Below, in pieces: positions 50,701 through 60,330 of a stretch of 64,000 nt of DNA. The position numbers were made by a program, and so were the translations under genes. The notes below the pieces were generated by a model. It was not told where the DNA came from, ran no database searches, and worked only from the letters and a program-made list of their open reading frames with translations. The stretch spans positions 12,132,604 through 12,196,603 of the forward strand of contig JACDQD010000011.1 in NCBI GenBank assembly GCA_019843655.1, read 5' to 3'. The first letter of the stretch is position 1; the number at the start of each line of letters is the position of its first letter. The stretch comes from Lethocerus indicus. Taxonomy: Eukaryota; Arthropoda; Insecta; Hemiptera; Belostomatidae.

Positions 50701-52689
50701 CCCTCTGAAGTGTCCCTCGTAACAAGTTGAAAAGCCCACGGCCCAGATCTAATCTGGAAAGAATTTTAATGAAAGTGTGAATCCAGGCGTGCAATCTCAT
50801 ATCTCCTGTTCTGGGTTCTCTGTAGAAAACGCCGCCCCTCTATGGACAGGAATGCTTTTATTATAGGTCGAAATGTTGGCTTTAAGTCCGGAAGATAACG
50901 AAATATCTCATCCCTTTCGGTAGTATACCCTGGCCTACTATTACTTAAGCGATTTTAGGGTATTAATTATTCGAACTATAAGCAAAAAAAAATTATTAGG
51001 TATAATATTCTTTACGGTTAGAGAACCCATTATATTCCTAGTTAGTTTAATGCTGGACATGGGTATGTATTAATTTCAATAAATATGTCTGTTTTGTTTG
51101 GCCTTTTAACTAAACTGTTACAGTGGGTTTGCACTACTACACGTTCGAAAGAAGAAGAAAATAATAAAATTGACTGTATAAATACAATTCTTACCTTTGA
51201 CGTCTCTTCGGCTGGATGAGCTGATCCGTGGCCCTACCTAAAACCAAAAGTTTGCAATTAATATATTTCATTACAAAAGCACACAACAGTAATAATAAGA
51301 AGATCTAATTTGAAATGAAATTATACGGTCGACTGAAATGTTATCGGTTTGCCAGATATATCTATACTTGGTAAAACCGCTATCGGCATAATATCTACCA
51401 AGTAGATAAAACATTGACATACAAGCAGCGATGAGAGAATTTTTCTAATGTTCTGATGTAGATGATCCAAGTTAAGTGACTCGGTGACTTGACTAAAAAA
51501 AGAAATCCTTTCCCCAAAGTGAAGTTGACCCGAATCCACCGCCTGGAAAAAGGAAAATAATAGCGGAAGTCTTTAAAAAACGTTTTCGCGTTGGGAAATT
51601 GCGGGTTAACGTTCTCCCATCGCCGCTCGAAACCAGAGCATTGTTCCAGTTTGAGGGCGATGAGGAGGCTTATCGGTCCCCCAAACAGTCGACTTAACTC
51701 CGAGCCCAGTCGATAAATCGATACGCCTACAGACAAATAGCAACGATTTATTGGGCGTTGAAAACTGCTGAAGCATTGCTTGCCAGCATTTTACGACTAG
51801 ATACATATTTTTTACAAGAAGTGGAATTAACAAATATTTACCAACTTAAAAGAGGTCTGAATCTATGCGGGCCTTCGAAAGGTTATTGCTCGTATTAGCT
51901 ACTGTTTTTCACCCCCTATGAAATCAGTACACCTTATAAATGTAATGAGTTCGCAGGACGGATTCATTCAAGAAAGTTATAGCCAACGAATCAGAAGTGC
52001 TTTATTGACGTCAATGAAATTTGACTATATGTTGGGACTTGTATTTTTCTGTACGCCATATTATTGAATGTGCATACTAAAACGGTTTCAACAATATATT
52101 TAAAGTGGAATACTGAATTACTAAGTCATAACTGAGGTTCTGTTTCCTTCTGTTGTGACTTCTAAAGGGAAATGCGACTTGCTGTGACCACCGTTAGTTA
52201 ATAAATCGATCGACAACTTGACTGGGTATCTCTTCCAGTGTTAATGGGGGTAAACCTGAGCGTTTAACGAGGGTAATTTTGGTCCTCACCCCCAGGTACC
52301 GATCACGGCCGATTATATATTTCTCCCTGTCGGCGGTTCGGCTCCAACCTATTAAACGCACGTCACGTCCGGTCAAAACTGAAATGGCACTGCAAACATC
52401 GCACCACCCTACGGGTCCCGGATCGCATTAACTGCAACCTACATACAGAACAATTACATCCAGTCATGTAACACTGAACAGCACCCCTCATAAGTACACA
52501 CCTCAGAATCCCTGTCTTACATATATATACTCAGTATTAGTGTTTCCCCAGAGAGTTTTCCATAGTAAATAACCGTTATCTTCAATTAATCGGGATATGT
52601 AAAATACGAATTTAACAATTCCAGAAATAATTAAGTTTGTGGCCGTTTCGTGAAACAATGTCCTGTTCCAATTCCAAGAATGAGGAGTT
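47756..52689. other. No gene seen
   Basis: A GC-richer patch lies at 50660-50940. Frames at 48490-48741 (opening after an acceptor-like TTTTCAG) and 51395-51736 are unassigned. Otherwise AT-rich sequence. Confidence 0.45.
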
Positions 52690-53030
52690 CATTAGGGGCG
52701 GGGTGAATATTTGCGCGGCGATAAATCGAACTTTAGAACTAAATTTAGCGCGGAATAGGTCACCGAGGATATAAATAACTCAGGGCCGGGGGAGCGGGGG
52801 CGGGGGTCCTCTTATCTCCGAGGGACTTCGACCCGAGCTCGGCCGCTAGATAATATGCGACGATACGGGCGTCATATTTAACGGTCTTCGTTTATATGCG
52901 GACGGGCCGCCAGTGTTGTGCGTGAGTGTGCAGCGTGCAGTTGCGTGAGCGAGTGCGGAAATCGGCAGAAAGGAGAGACTTTTTCCCCCTTATTAACGCG
53001 GCACTGTGGGAAATGGCAGAGTTGACGCAA
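52690..53030 (+). promoter_or_regulatory. GC-rich promoter-like islet
   Basis: This 340-bp CpG-rich patch in AT-rich surroundings holds a consensus TATA box (TATAAATA, 52770-52777), a G-quadruplex candidate (52783-52806), and a second TATA-like site (52893) upstream of CAGT at 52911. A GTGCGTGAGTG and GCAGTTGCGTGAGCGAG stretch (52918-52954) resembles arthropod 5' leader sequence. An ATG at 53013 in fair context opens only 15 codons. A transcription start here is plausible but no downstream exon is identifiable. Confidence 0.3.
52783..52806 (+). other. G-quadruplex candidate in promoter-like islet
   Basis: GGG-CC-GGGGG-AGC-GGGGG-C-GGGGG, with very short loops. It begins 6 bp after a TATA-box match (52770-52777). 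Confidence 0.6.
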
Positions 53031-53247
53031 TTACCATTGAATTTAGAGCCTTCCCCAAGCTAAGAATACAGCTTGATAGTAGGAGAGTTACCTAGTTTCT
53101 TGCGCCATTCGAGCCTCCACTAGTTGATTTAATCAGAGGGGCACTGCACAGTTATAGTTACAGGCGTTGGGTGTCTTACAGAGACAGTGACAAAAGAAAA
53201 GCTTCGTTATATATCCGAATTTCATTGTTATAATTCTACATAAAATT

Positions 53248-53292
53248 GTAGGTTCGTGATGTTTCTGTCTCCTCTCGCTGGTTTGGTCTTTT
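53248..53292 (-). mobile_element. Conserved 3' flank of the hammerhead repeat
   Basis: Sequence directly 3' of the ribozyme on the minus strand. A 30-bp stretch (53248-53277) matches 59669-59698 in the opposite orientation with one mismatch. The stretch up to the ribozyme also aligns with 9868-9928, where TCTCCTCT and GGTTTGGTCTTTT are shared. Conservation beyond the ribozyme shows that the hammerhead belongs to a larger mobile element, probably Penelope-like or retrozyme-like. No reverse transcriptase is visible. Confidence 0.5.
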
Positions 53293-53329
53293 GCTAGACC
53301 GGTTTCGGCTGCTCGCCATCTTCAGTAGC
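53293..53329 (-). ncRNA. Candidate type I hammerhead ribozyme
   Basis: Read on the minus strand, the 37 nt are GCTA, CTGAAGA, a 12-nt stem-loop II (TGGC-GAGCA-GCC), GAAA, CCGGTC, TAGC. All conserved core bases are present: CUGANGA, the GAAA turn and a GUC cleavage triplet. Helix I is a perfect 4-bp pairing of GCTA with TAGC that flanks the core exactly as in type I hammerheads. Helix II has three G-C pairs, with one unpaired U before it. Helix III is the minimal ACC/GGT with no loop. Very short helix III is known in hammerheads of Penelope-like elements and animal retrozymes, which are thought to act best as dimers. The 36 bases downstream (minus strand) recur elsewhere in the window, so this is part of a dispersed repeat. 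Activity is inferred. Confidence 0.62.
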
Positions 53330-53367
53330 GGTGTTAGTCACTGTATATATAATATAGTATAAATATA

Positions 53368-53402
<35 letters not shown>
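53368..53402. repeat. (TA)n microsatellite
   Basis: About 17 TA units just upstream (minus strand) of the hammerhead candidate. Short ATAGTATA variants precede it. Confidence 0.9.
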
Positions 53403-53405
<3 letters not shown>

Positions 53406-55311
53406 TAAAATTGTTTAAAGTAGTAATTGTGTAGGCGAAACAAATTTAATATTATAAAAGACAGAAAGTTGAAAGGCTGGAGTTATCAAGATGTCATTTT
53501 GAATTAGCCCGGGTCTGTACACACGGGACCTAATGGAGAGTAAGGTCGAGATGGATATTTCTTTTTCAAAATTTGTCTAAACCCGGGGCCCCGAAAGTAA
53601 TTATAAGGGACACCTGACGAGGCGCGTACCGACACTATGCCTCTAGGGGGGAGGCCGCCATTAATCAGTCTTCCCGGGGCATCCCACCGTCCCGGACTCC
53701 TCCTTACTTCGTTCGCCTTAATTCAGACTAATGGGTCGTCTCCTGGGACAAACCCTCCCCCCAAAAAAGACAAATCGGCTCCAACTATAAGGGAGACAAA
53801 ATTAAAATAAATATTAAGCTGGACTACCTGAAGTTACTTTGCCTGTGTATAGAATGGACAGGCTACCCACCCTATAAATCTTAAATTATGCCAATTTGAT
53901 CTACGAATAGCTGTGATTGCACGCTTACATAAAGCATCCAGACATTTTTTTATAATTTATTTTGACTCTTTGTAAGTACATCAAACAGAGATATGGAATT
54001 GTAAAATAGATAGTAATAAAGGAATAAATATAATTAGAATCCAAATCCTATAATCCATGAATTACGAAACTAATAAAATATACAACCTACTGCCTTTCTA
54101 ATGTTTGAGATTCACTCTGTTCGTTCATTTTCTAATCTTTCTTTGAACCTTTTTTTCATTGCACAATCAACATCAACGTGGGAGCAAGTGATCTTATGTA
54201 CTATTCTGATGTGATTCACATGGTGAATTAAAAAAAACAAATGGCGGCGATACTGGCGAAAATAGTATTCAGCGTCTGATTTCATTATATTGCTCTTGTG
54301 TCTATGTGTGTGTATTCATATAAAGTTACAGTTGTGTGGATTTGGGCCAAAATTGAGAGTGTGGGCAACAGGTCGGTCAAGATATTTTGGCAAGTGGCAC
54401 AACATAAGCTCGTAGCGGAGCTGGGAAGGGAAGCGAAACTGAAATATATAGCTTACAAAATTGAATAAGTAGTTTGTCAGCAATTGGACCAAATATATTT
54501 CCTGACTTTTTTTCAAGGGACTGGCGGAACGAACCAATGAATCGTTAAGACAAAGCTCCTCCCTCAGTTTTGGGGTTAGGTAAATTGTAAATTAAATTAA
54601 ATTTTATTTCCGAGTTCTTGCCAGAGAAAAAACTCAAATAAAATATGCGATTTTAATTTTCCTATTTTTATCGGAGGGTATCTGCAGATTTCTATTGTTA
54701 TTTTTGCACCACTCCTTGAAATTTATACCTGGTACTACCCCCAAACTGGAATATGTACTTGGGTGTAAAAATCATCATCATATAATATGGGCATTATTAA
54801 ATTCATTAATACATTAAGCGAATTTTTCCCTTCCTCAAATAAAAGCGATTAAAATCAATGCCACAAACTGTAATTAAAAAAAAATCTTCCACTTAAAAAA
54901 GTACCTGCAATTAATGAAAAAAAGAGAAATATTATTCGTGGAATAAAAAGTAATAATTTCAACGAAGCAAATAATCAAGTCTCTGGCCTCTGACTGAGCT
55001 TCTCTAGAAAAAAATAAAACTGTCCACTTTACTTAAATTATAATAATAATGAAAGTCTTGAAACCGTCCTTTCCATTTTTTCTTCATTTAAGTGATAGGA
55101 AGGAAAAAAAGGGGCTGGGAGCTTCTCGATGCCTCCTGCGGAGCTCAGGAAAAATAATGAATAAACAGAGCCCGGGGCTCTCCTTTGGGTTCTTATCCTC
55201 GAATTCAGGATTGGAATTTTCCGACGTGGCTTTAATATTTTTTTTTATTTTCCCCCTCTCCCTCTCTCACTCTTTCACTCCCTCCCTCGCTCTTTCTCTA
55301 TCTCACTTTCT

Positions 55312-55320
<9 letters not shown>

Positions 55321-55364
<44 letters not shown>
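55321..55364. repeat. (CT)n microsatellite
   Basis: 22 CT units, preceded by about 80 bp of degenerate CTCTCACT/CCCTC sequence (from 55250). The 144-codon frame across it (55049-55483) is a simple-sequence artefact. Confidence 0.9.
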
Positions 55365-55366
<2 letters not shown>

Positions 55367-56637
55367 CAATCACTCTCTCCCGTATTTTTTCATGAAACTC
55401 TCACTAATGAAATGTTCACTATCATGAGCCTGTTATACTGGTCAATAGAACAAGACGGATCGCAGTATTTCAATCCTTCCTAACTGTGACTAATGGGATG
55501 CCAGTAATTACGCTAACCGTTGTGGACGGTTTACAGACTACAGAATTTCGGTAAATCCGAATATAGAATCACTGTTAAAAGAAATATCTGAGCCTGAAAT
55601 AGTTTAATATCTGTAATCTTGTCACGGACAGGAACGATGAATTAGAATTCACTATTCTATAGATTTCAACCATAAAACTCTTTCATGAAATTACATTCTC
55701 ATACATTCCCCTGAAGTCATTATTGTGATCTTTTGCCTAGGCGGAAAATTAAAAAGATATCCCGGGCATTAAATAGACAGTTGTATTTGCCGAGAGTTTC
55801 TTTCTTAATGGCCCAGCTACTGAGGCCTAATTTACGAGCTTTCCAGGGATTGGCAGTGGGTCCAACCCAATTGTACCAATAGAGGAGAACCGCCCCAGTG
55901 CCAAATTTCAAAACATTGATTTTCTGTTTAAAATCAAACTGATAAACTCCACCACTACATATTGTGTGACCCAGAAAGATGGATGTATCGCCACATTAGA
56001 TAGACATTCATGACAAAAAAATTACTATAAAAGATATGTCTGCTTTCACCTCAACCTAATTTTTTGGTTTTGTCCTAAACCAAATGTTTTTGCCAAACCT
56101 TTTGTCAGAATTTTTCTTTATTTGAATACCAGATTTCTCAAAAATTGTTGGTAGGGCAATCATCATCAAATAATTACTATATGGTCCATACAGTACGGGT
56201 ATTAATCTGTCACTATGTAAAAATCCTAAAACGTATAACCGTCAACAAAACAAATTACAATAAATGGCTTAAATTAAAAAAGTAATATAATAAAACATCT
56301 TTTATTATACTATTTTTATAGTGAGCGGAATCTCCGCACGAATTAGAGATGCACATGGAAATTCGAATTAACAACAAAAGGACTTCGTTTAATTACAGAA
56401 CCCTCCACATATTTCTTGTTTTATAACATTCTTTTTTATTCAGAGCTGAAATCCCTGCGGCACTGCAGTTGGGTCATTTGCAAAACTAAACCTGAACTTA
56501 TTGTTCTCGCCGGGAAATTGAGGAAGTAAAAACCGAACAGAATTAGCCGGTTAGGAGAGAGAGGAAATATGGAACGTGAATATGGGGGCGGACCGCTGTG
56601 GCACATATCCGCTCTTTGTTCGCACCTGCCGGCCTCG

Positions 56638-56641
<4 letters not shown>

Positions 56642-56680
<39 letters not shown>
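56642..56680. repeat. (TA)n microsatellite
   Basis: About 19 TA units. It accounts for the Ile-Tyr runs in frames on both strands. Confidence 0.9.
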
Positions 56681-56682
<2 letters not shown>

Positions 56683-57903
56683 GAATACCATTTGGAGAAA
56701 TTTACATTCCATTCCGTATTCAGCCAGCTGGCTAACCGTAAAAACAGATTTTTACAGTAGTGACGAAAACAAAAATTCTGTATATAAAAATAACGATTGA
56801 CCCAAAGGTCCACGGATATGCATTGGGAATATTGCAGGGGCGAGGGTGCCCATATATTTTGGCGACACACCAGGTGCGATAGGTTTATAAATTACTGCTC
56901 GAAAATAGAGAAAACTGACCGGGCTATAAATTTTATTGTATAAACCGATATTCAGGAACAGTGCATTCCGGTCGAAAATTAACCTGAACCGCCGGACAAT
57001 ATTTTCGTAAATTAATGACTGGGAACGTTCTCAGTGAAGCGTTAAGTTAAAGCTGCAACATAATTCAGGTAAGTTAGGTGTACCTTTCACTTTTTTTCTA
57101 GCTTGGATGCTGTTGACGGGCGAAAAGTCCAGAGTGTCTTTCAGATTAACGAAAGACACCACCGTTAGTCAATACCGAGAATAGGAAAAACATGTATGAC
57201 ATTTATAGTTTAGGAACGAATAATAGAACAAACTGAAATCCATGCTGATGTGAGTAATTAAAACGTGAGTTATTCGAGATTATTTACATGAGTAATTTAC
57301 AGGTTAGTCAGTGTGAAAAGTAAGTTAGTGTGCTGTGTTGATTGTATCATTCGAAAAGGTACTTTCGATAAAATTATTTCTATTAGCGCTGCGAAGCGTT
57401 TTATAAAACGTCTCATTTTTGCTCGCCAAAGGTTTTTTTTTCGTATAATCTTGAACAGTCTTATCGGTGGTTGTTGCGGTTAGCCTGCAATTACAGTGGA
57501 CCGGGGCCGAAGGCGTGGCCGCCGCCCCCTCCCCTGCACGTTTTTCGCATGTCTTTTCAACTTTTTGCCCGCCCTCAGGGTGGACAGACGCCCTAAATAT
57601 TCTAATCGCTTTTGAAGTTCCCTCTTGCAAAAATGTTTTAAATTCTTTGCAAGTGTTCGACCGCAGTCCGCCATTCATGGCCCATTTGCTTAATGCCCTC
57701 CCCTTGGGTTTCACTTTAACATTGAGATTTACACGAGAGATATTCAGAAAAATATGGATTTTGAGAAATAAGAGGAATGTTTGGATATAAACTGAGTATT
57801 TCGAAAACAGTATTCTGAATAATGTAGGTAAAAGTATAGTATATATATGTTGTGCAACCGTTTTCTGGGATAGGCAATAATTACATTCATGTTACATATA
57901 CAT

Positions 57904-57906
<3 letters not shown>

Positions 57907-57966
<60 letters not shown>
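57907..57966. repeat. (AT)n microsatellite
   Basis: 30 uninterrupted AT units, the longest AT array in the window. Confidence 0.95.
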
Positions 57967-57970
<4 letters not shown>

Positions 57971-59073
57971 GTCCTGGTTAAAGAGTTTCATCGCGATTGT
58001 ATTGTTATTACGCTCTAGGCCTTGAATTTGAATTGATACCAAAATTGTGCAATCATTTAAGCGCAAGGTGAACAACAGACGGCGATTTGTTATTTACTAG
58101 CGATGGGTGACTGTGGCGCAACATGTGGCACAATGCCAAATATTTATTCAAATTATTTTCAGATTTAAATAAGCCAATTTGACTGCCCGCATTGGATTAC
58201 ATGCATAAAAATGGTAATAGGAGTTATCAGAATCGTTTTGATTGGTCTCCGCGATGCGATACGCTGGGTGATAAATGCTCAAATTACGTGCTGCAAACGG
58301 AGCGAAGGAGGAAATGAAACGTTAATACAGCGGCCATTATGTATTTGGGACTGATGGGATTAAAAAAACATTGACGTCATTCCCCGTTTAGGGTAGTGGG
58401 TGGGGGGGAGGCGGTATCCAGAACCAAAACAAATATTTAGTCCATATTAGAATGTATAAGATCTCCACATAAAAACACGTTTATTCCGCATCTCTTTTGA
58501 AAGATCCATAACTTGTGTTTCTATACTGCAAATGGGCGGGCGGAAACATAAAGTCGCACGAGTAAAATAAGTAAGTTCAACACGCGTAGCGTAAATTTTT
58601 TTAATAAACGTTTTTAATAGGGTTAACAATAATTAACTTTATAATTTGATCGCCTTTTTCAAATAGATAGTCTAAATTATGTTTTCTGTGCGGCCCGAAT
58701 AGGTCACGCTCTGTAGGTGCTGCTACTACCCGCTCTTAGTAGATAAACGAACCTTCGTTTTTCAATAATATATATTGACTTTATTAGTGAACTAGGTAAG
58801 TGAAAATATTATCGGATATCGAATATCACCAGAATTCGACAGCTTAAATACTCCTACGTCATTTTGATAAACAGACATTACGCCTTCACTGTTTGGAATA
58901 TCGATCCCGCTTACAATTCACGTTTTTTTTCACACTCCCGACTTTCGTGACCGTCGGCAGTATCGCAGGAGCGTTCCCAAAACTACCGGGACCGTGAAAT
59001 CTGAAAATTTGTACTCGCATGTGTGTAAGCGCCCCATTTAATTGATGCAATCCTCGGTCATTTCGCGGAGGCC

Positions 59074-59091
59074 CATCATCATCATCATCAT
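59074..59091. repeat. (CAT)n microsatellite
   Basis: Six CAT units. Confidence 0.8.
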
Positions 59092-59168
59092 TCCCTGCGA
59101 TGAATATTAAAGCGACGATCTCACTCGAACCCCCCCACTTCCACCCCACTTCATGTATTTAACGGACG

Positions 59169-59188
59169 ACGCTGTCGCGCGATAGCGT
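59169..59188. repeat. CpG-rich near-palindrome
   Basis: ACGCTGTCGCGCGATAGCGT is symmetric except for one pair. Its core is TCGCGCGA. Confidence 0.6.
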
Positions 59189-59262
59189 GCTCGCGTGACG
59201 GGACCGGACGAACAAAATTGCTCGGACTGTGGCCAGATATAAAAAGAGACAGAGAAAGGAAG

Positions 59263-59270
<8 letters not shown>

Positions 59271-59329
<59 letters not shown>
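59271..59329. repeat. (TG)n microsatellite
   Basis: About 29 TG units, preceded and followed by short GA-rich flanks. It has Z-DNA-forming potential. Confidence 0.95.
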
Positions 59330-59338
<9 letters not shown>

Positions 59339-59668
59339 GCAGAAACAAAAACTAAGGGCTAATTTTTACCCAACATTATTTATTTATAATGCAGAATCAA
59401 CGGGTGACATTTTAACTCTTTATGAATGTTCTTAATTAAACTTAATTGAATCCTGGCGCAATAATGTATTCAAATGGTACATTAACGGTAATAATATGTA
59501 AAACACGTAGCTTTTGTATTGCTTATCGGACAATATAATTAAAATACACAGGTTTTCCTAAAATGCATGCCGTAGAATGTTTGGATAAGGTTAGACTAAT
59601 TGTTACCAATGGGTGATTTGTCAAAACAATTGTCGCAATTGTCAAGTCGACAGTGTAACATTACGTAC

Positions 59669-59698
59669 CGAGAGGAGACAGAAACATCACGAATCTAC
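59669..59698 (+). mobile_element. Inverted partner of the hammerhead-element flank
   Basis: A 30-bp sequence starting CGAGAGGAGACAGAAACATC matches the reverse complement of 53248-53277 with one mismatch (24 bp perfect). No hammerhead core lies upstream, so this is a truncated copy or a shared terminal module. Confidence 0.5.
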
Positions 59699-60330
59699 AG
59701 TATACACTCAACACTTCTACACATAATTATGTTATAATTGATTGTACAAATAAAAACAAAAAATGGCCAATAAGGTCAATTATACTGAAAGGGGCTAAAA
59801 GATTATTAATAAACCGTTCGATTTTCTGTCTGTTCCAGCGACTGTTCGATAAGCACGAGAGTAGAGAGGATGGCCTCTTCGCAAGGGGACGTTAGCAGCC
59901 GGCCCCTCTGACAAAGGGAGGAGACTGTCGACAGTCACCTGTCGCAGTCCAGCGATCTATAGCATCAAACGAACAACAGCGGCAATAGCAGCAGCAAAAA
60001 CAGTTCACCTTCAATTAATAACAGAATAACACTACAAGGAATTGCTTATTTAATATTGTTCCATATCCTGTGGTCGGGCGGCCGCCGGTGGCCGTCCCGC
60101 CCGTCGCCGCCACTCCAAATATTGGACGCTCGGGTCGCGGCCCAATTTGGTTTTTTCGTCTAAGACTTGCGATTTGTCAATTACTTTTTTTGGAAAACGA
60201 AAGGGAAACAAATAATAATAAATTCGCATAACGAGGTCGCCGCCGAACGCTGGAAAGTTGCGGGCAGCCTCGGGGACGCGTGAGTGACGAACTCGAGACT
60301 CACAGACCACACGACCGCGATACATACCAA

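Larger units (their letters stand above)
53403..59073. other. No gene seen apart from microsatellites
   Basis: A GC-rich islet lies at 53580-53760. At 57325-57790 frames are open on both strands (129 codons minus, 107 plus) over a GC-richer patch, with no recognisable family. The remainder is AT-rich with the microsatellites listed. Confidence 0.45.
59150..60330. promoter_or_regulatory. CpG-rich region, possible promoter or 5' exon
   Basis: The region holds a 20-bp near-palindrome centred on TCGCGCGA (59169-59188). At about 59828-59840 is a pyrimidine-rich tract ending TTCCAG, like a splice acceptor. GC-rich segments follow at 59860-59950 and 60060-60325. A minus-strand frame of 91 codons (60050-60325) and a 13-codon plus-strand ATG frame (59869) are present, neither recognisable. 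It could hold a 5' exon. The evidence is only compositional. Confidence 0.22.

Noticed and set aside
55049..55483. 144-codon plus-strand open frame
   Set aside because: Its centre is a (CT)n microsatellite read as Ser-Leu repeats, which keeps the frame open by chance.
56436..56870. 144-codon minus-strand open frame
   Set aside because: It crosses a (TA)n microsatellite read as Ile-Tyr repeats. The flanking peptide matches nothing known.
57325..57790. Overlapping 129-codon minus and 107-codon plus frames
   Set aside because: Both strands are open across a GC-richer patch, as expected by chance when stop codons are rare. No domain is recognisable.
59074..59091. (CAT)6 as a coding Asp or His repeat
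   Set aside because: The open frame is short (87 codons, minus strand), without recognisable sequence around it. More likely a plain microsatellite.
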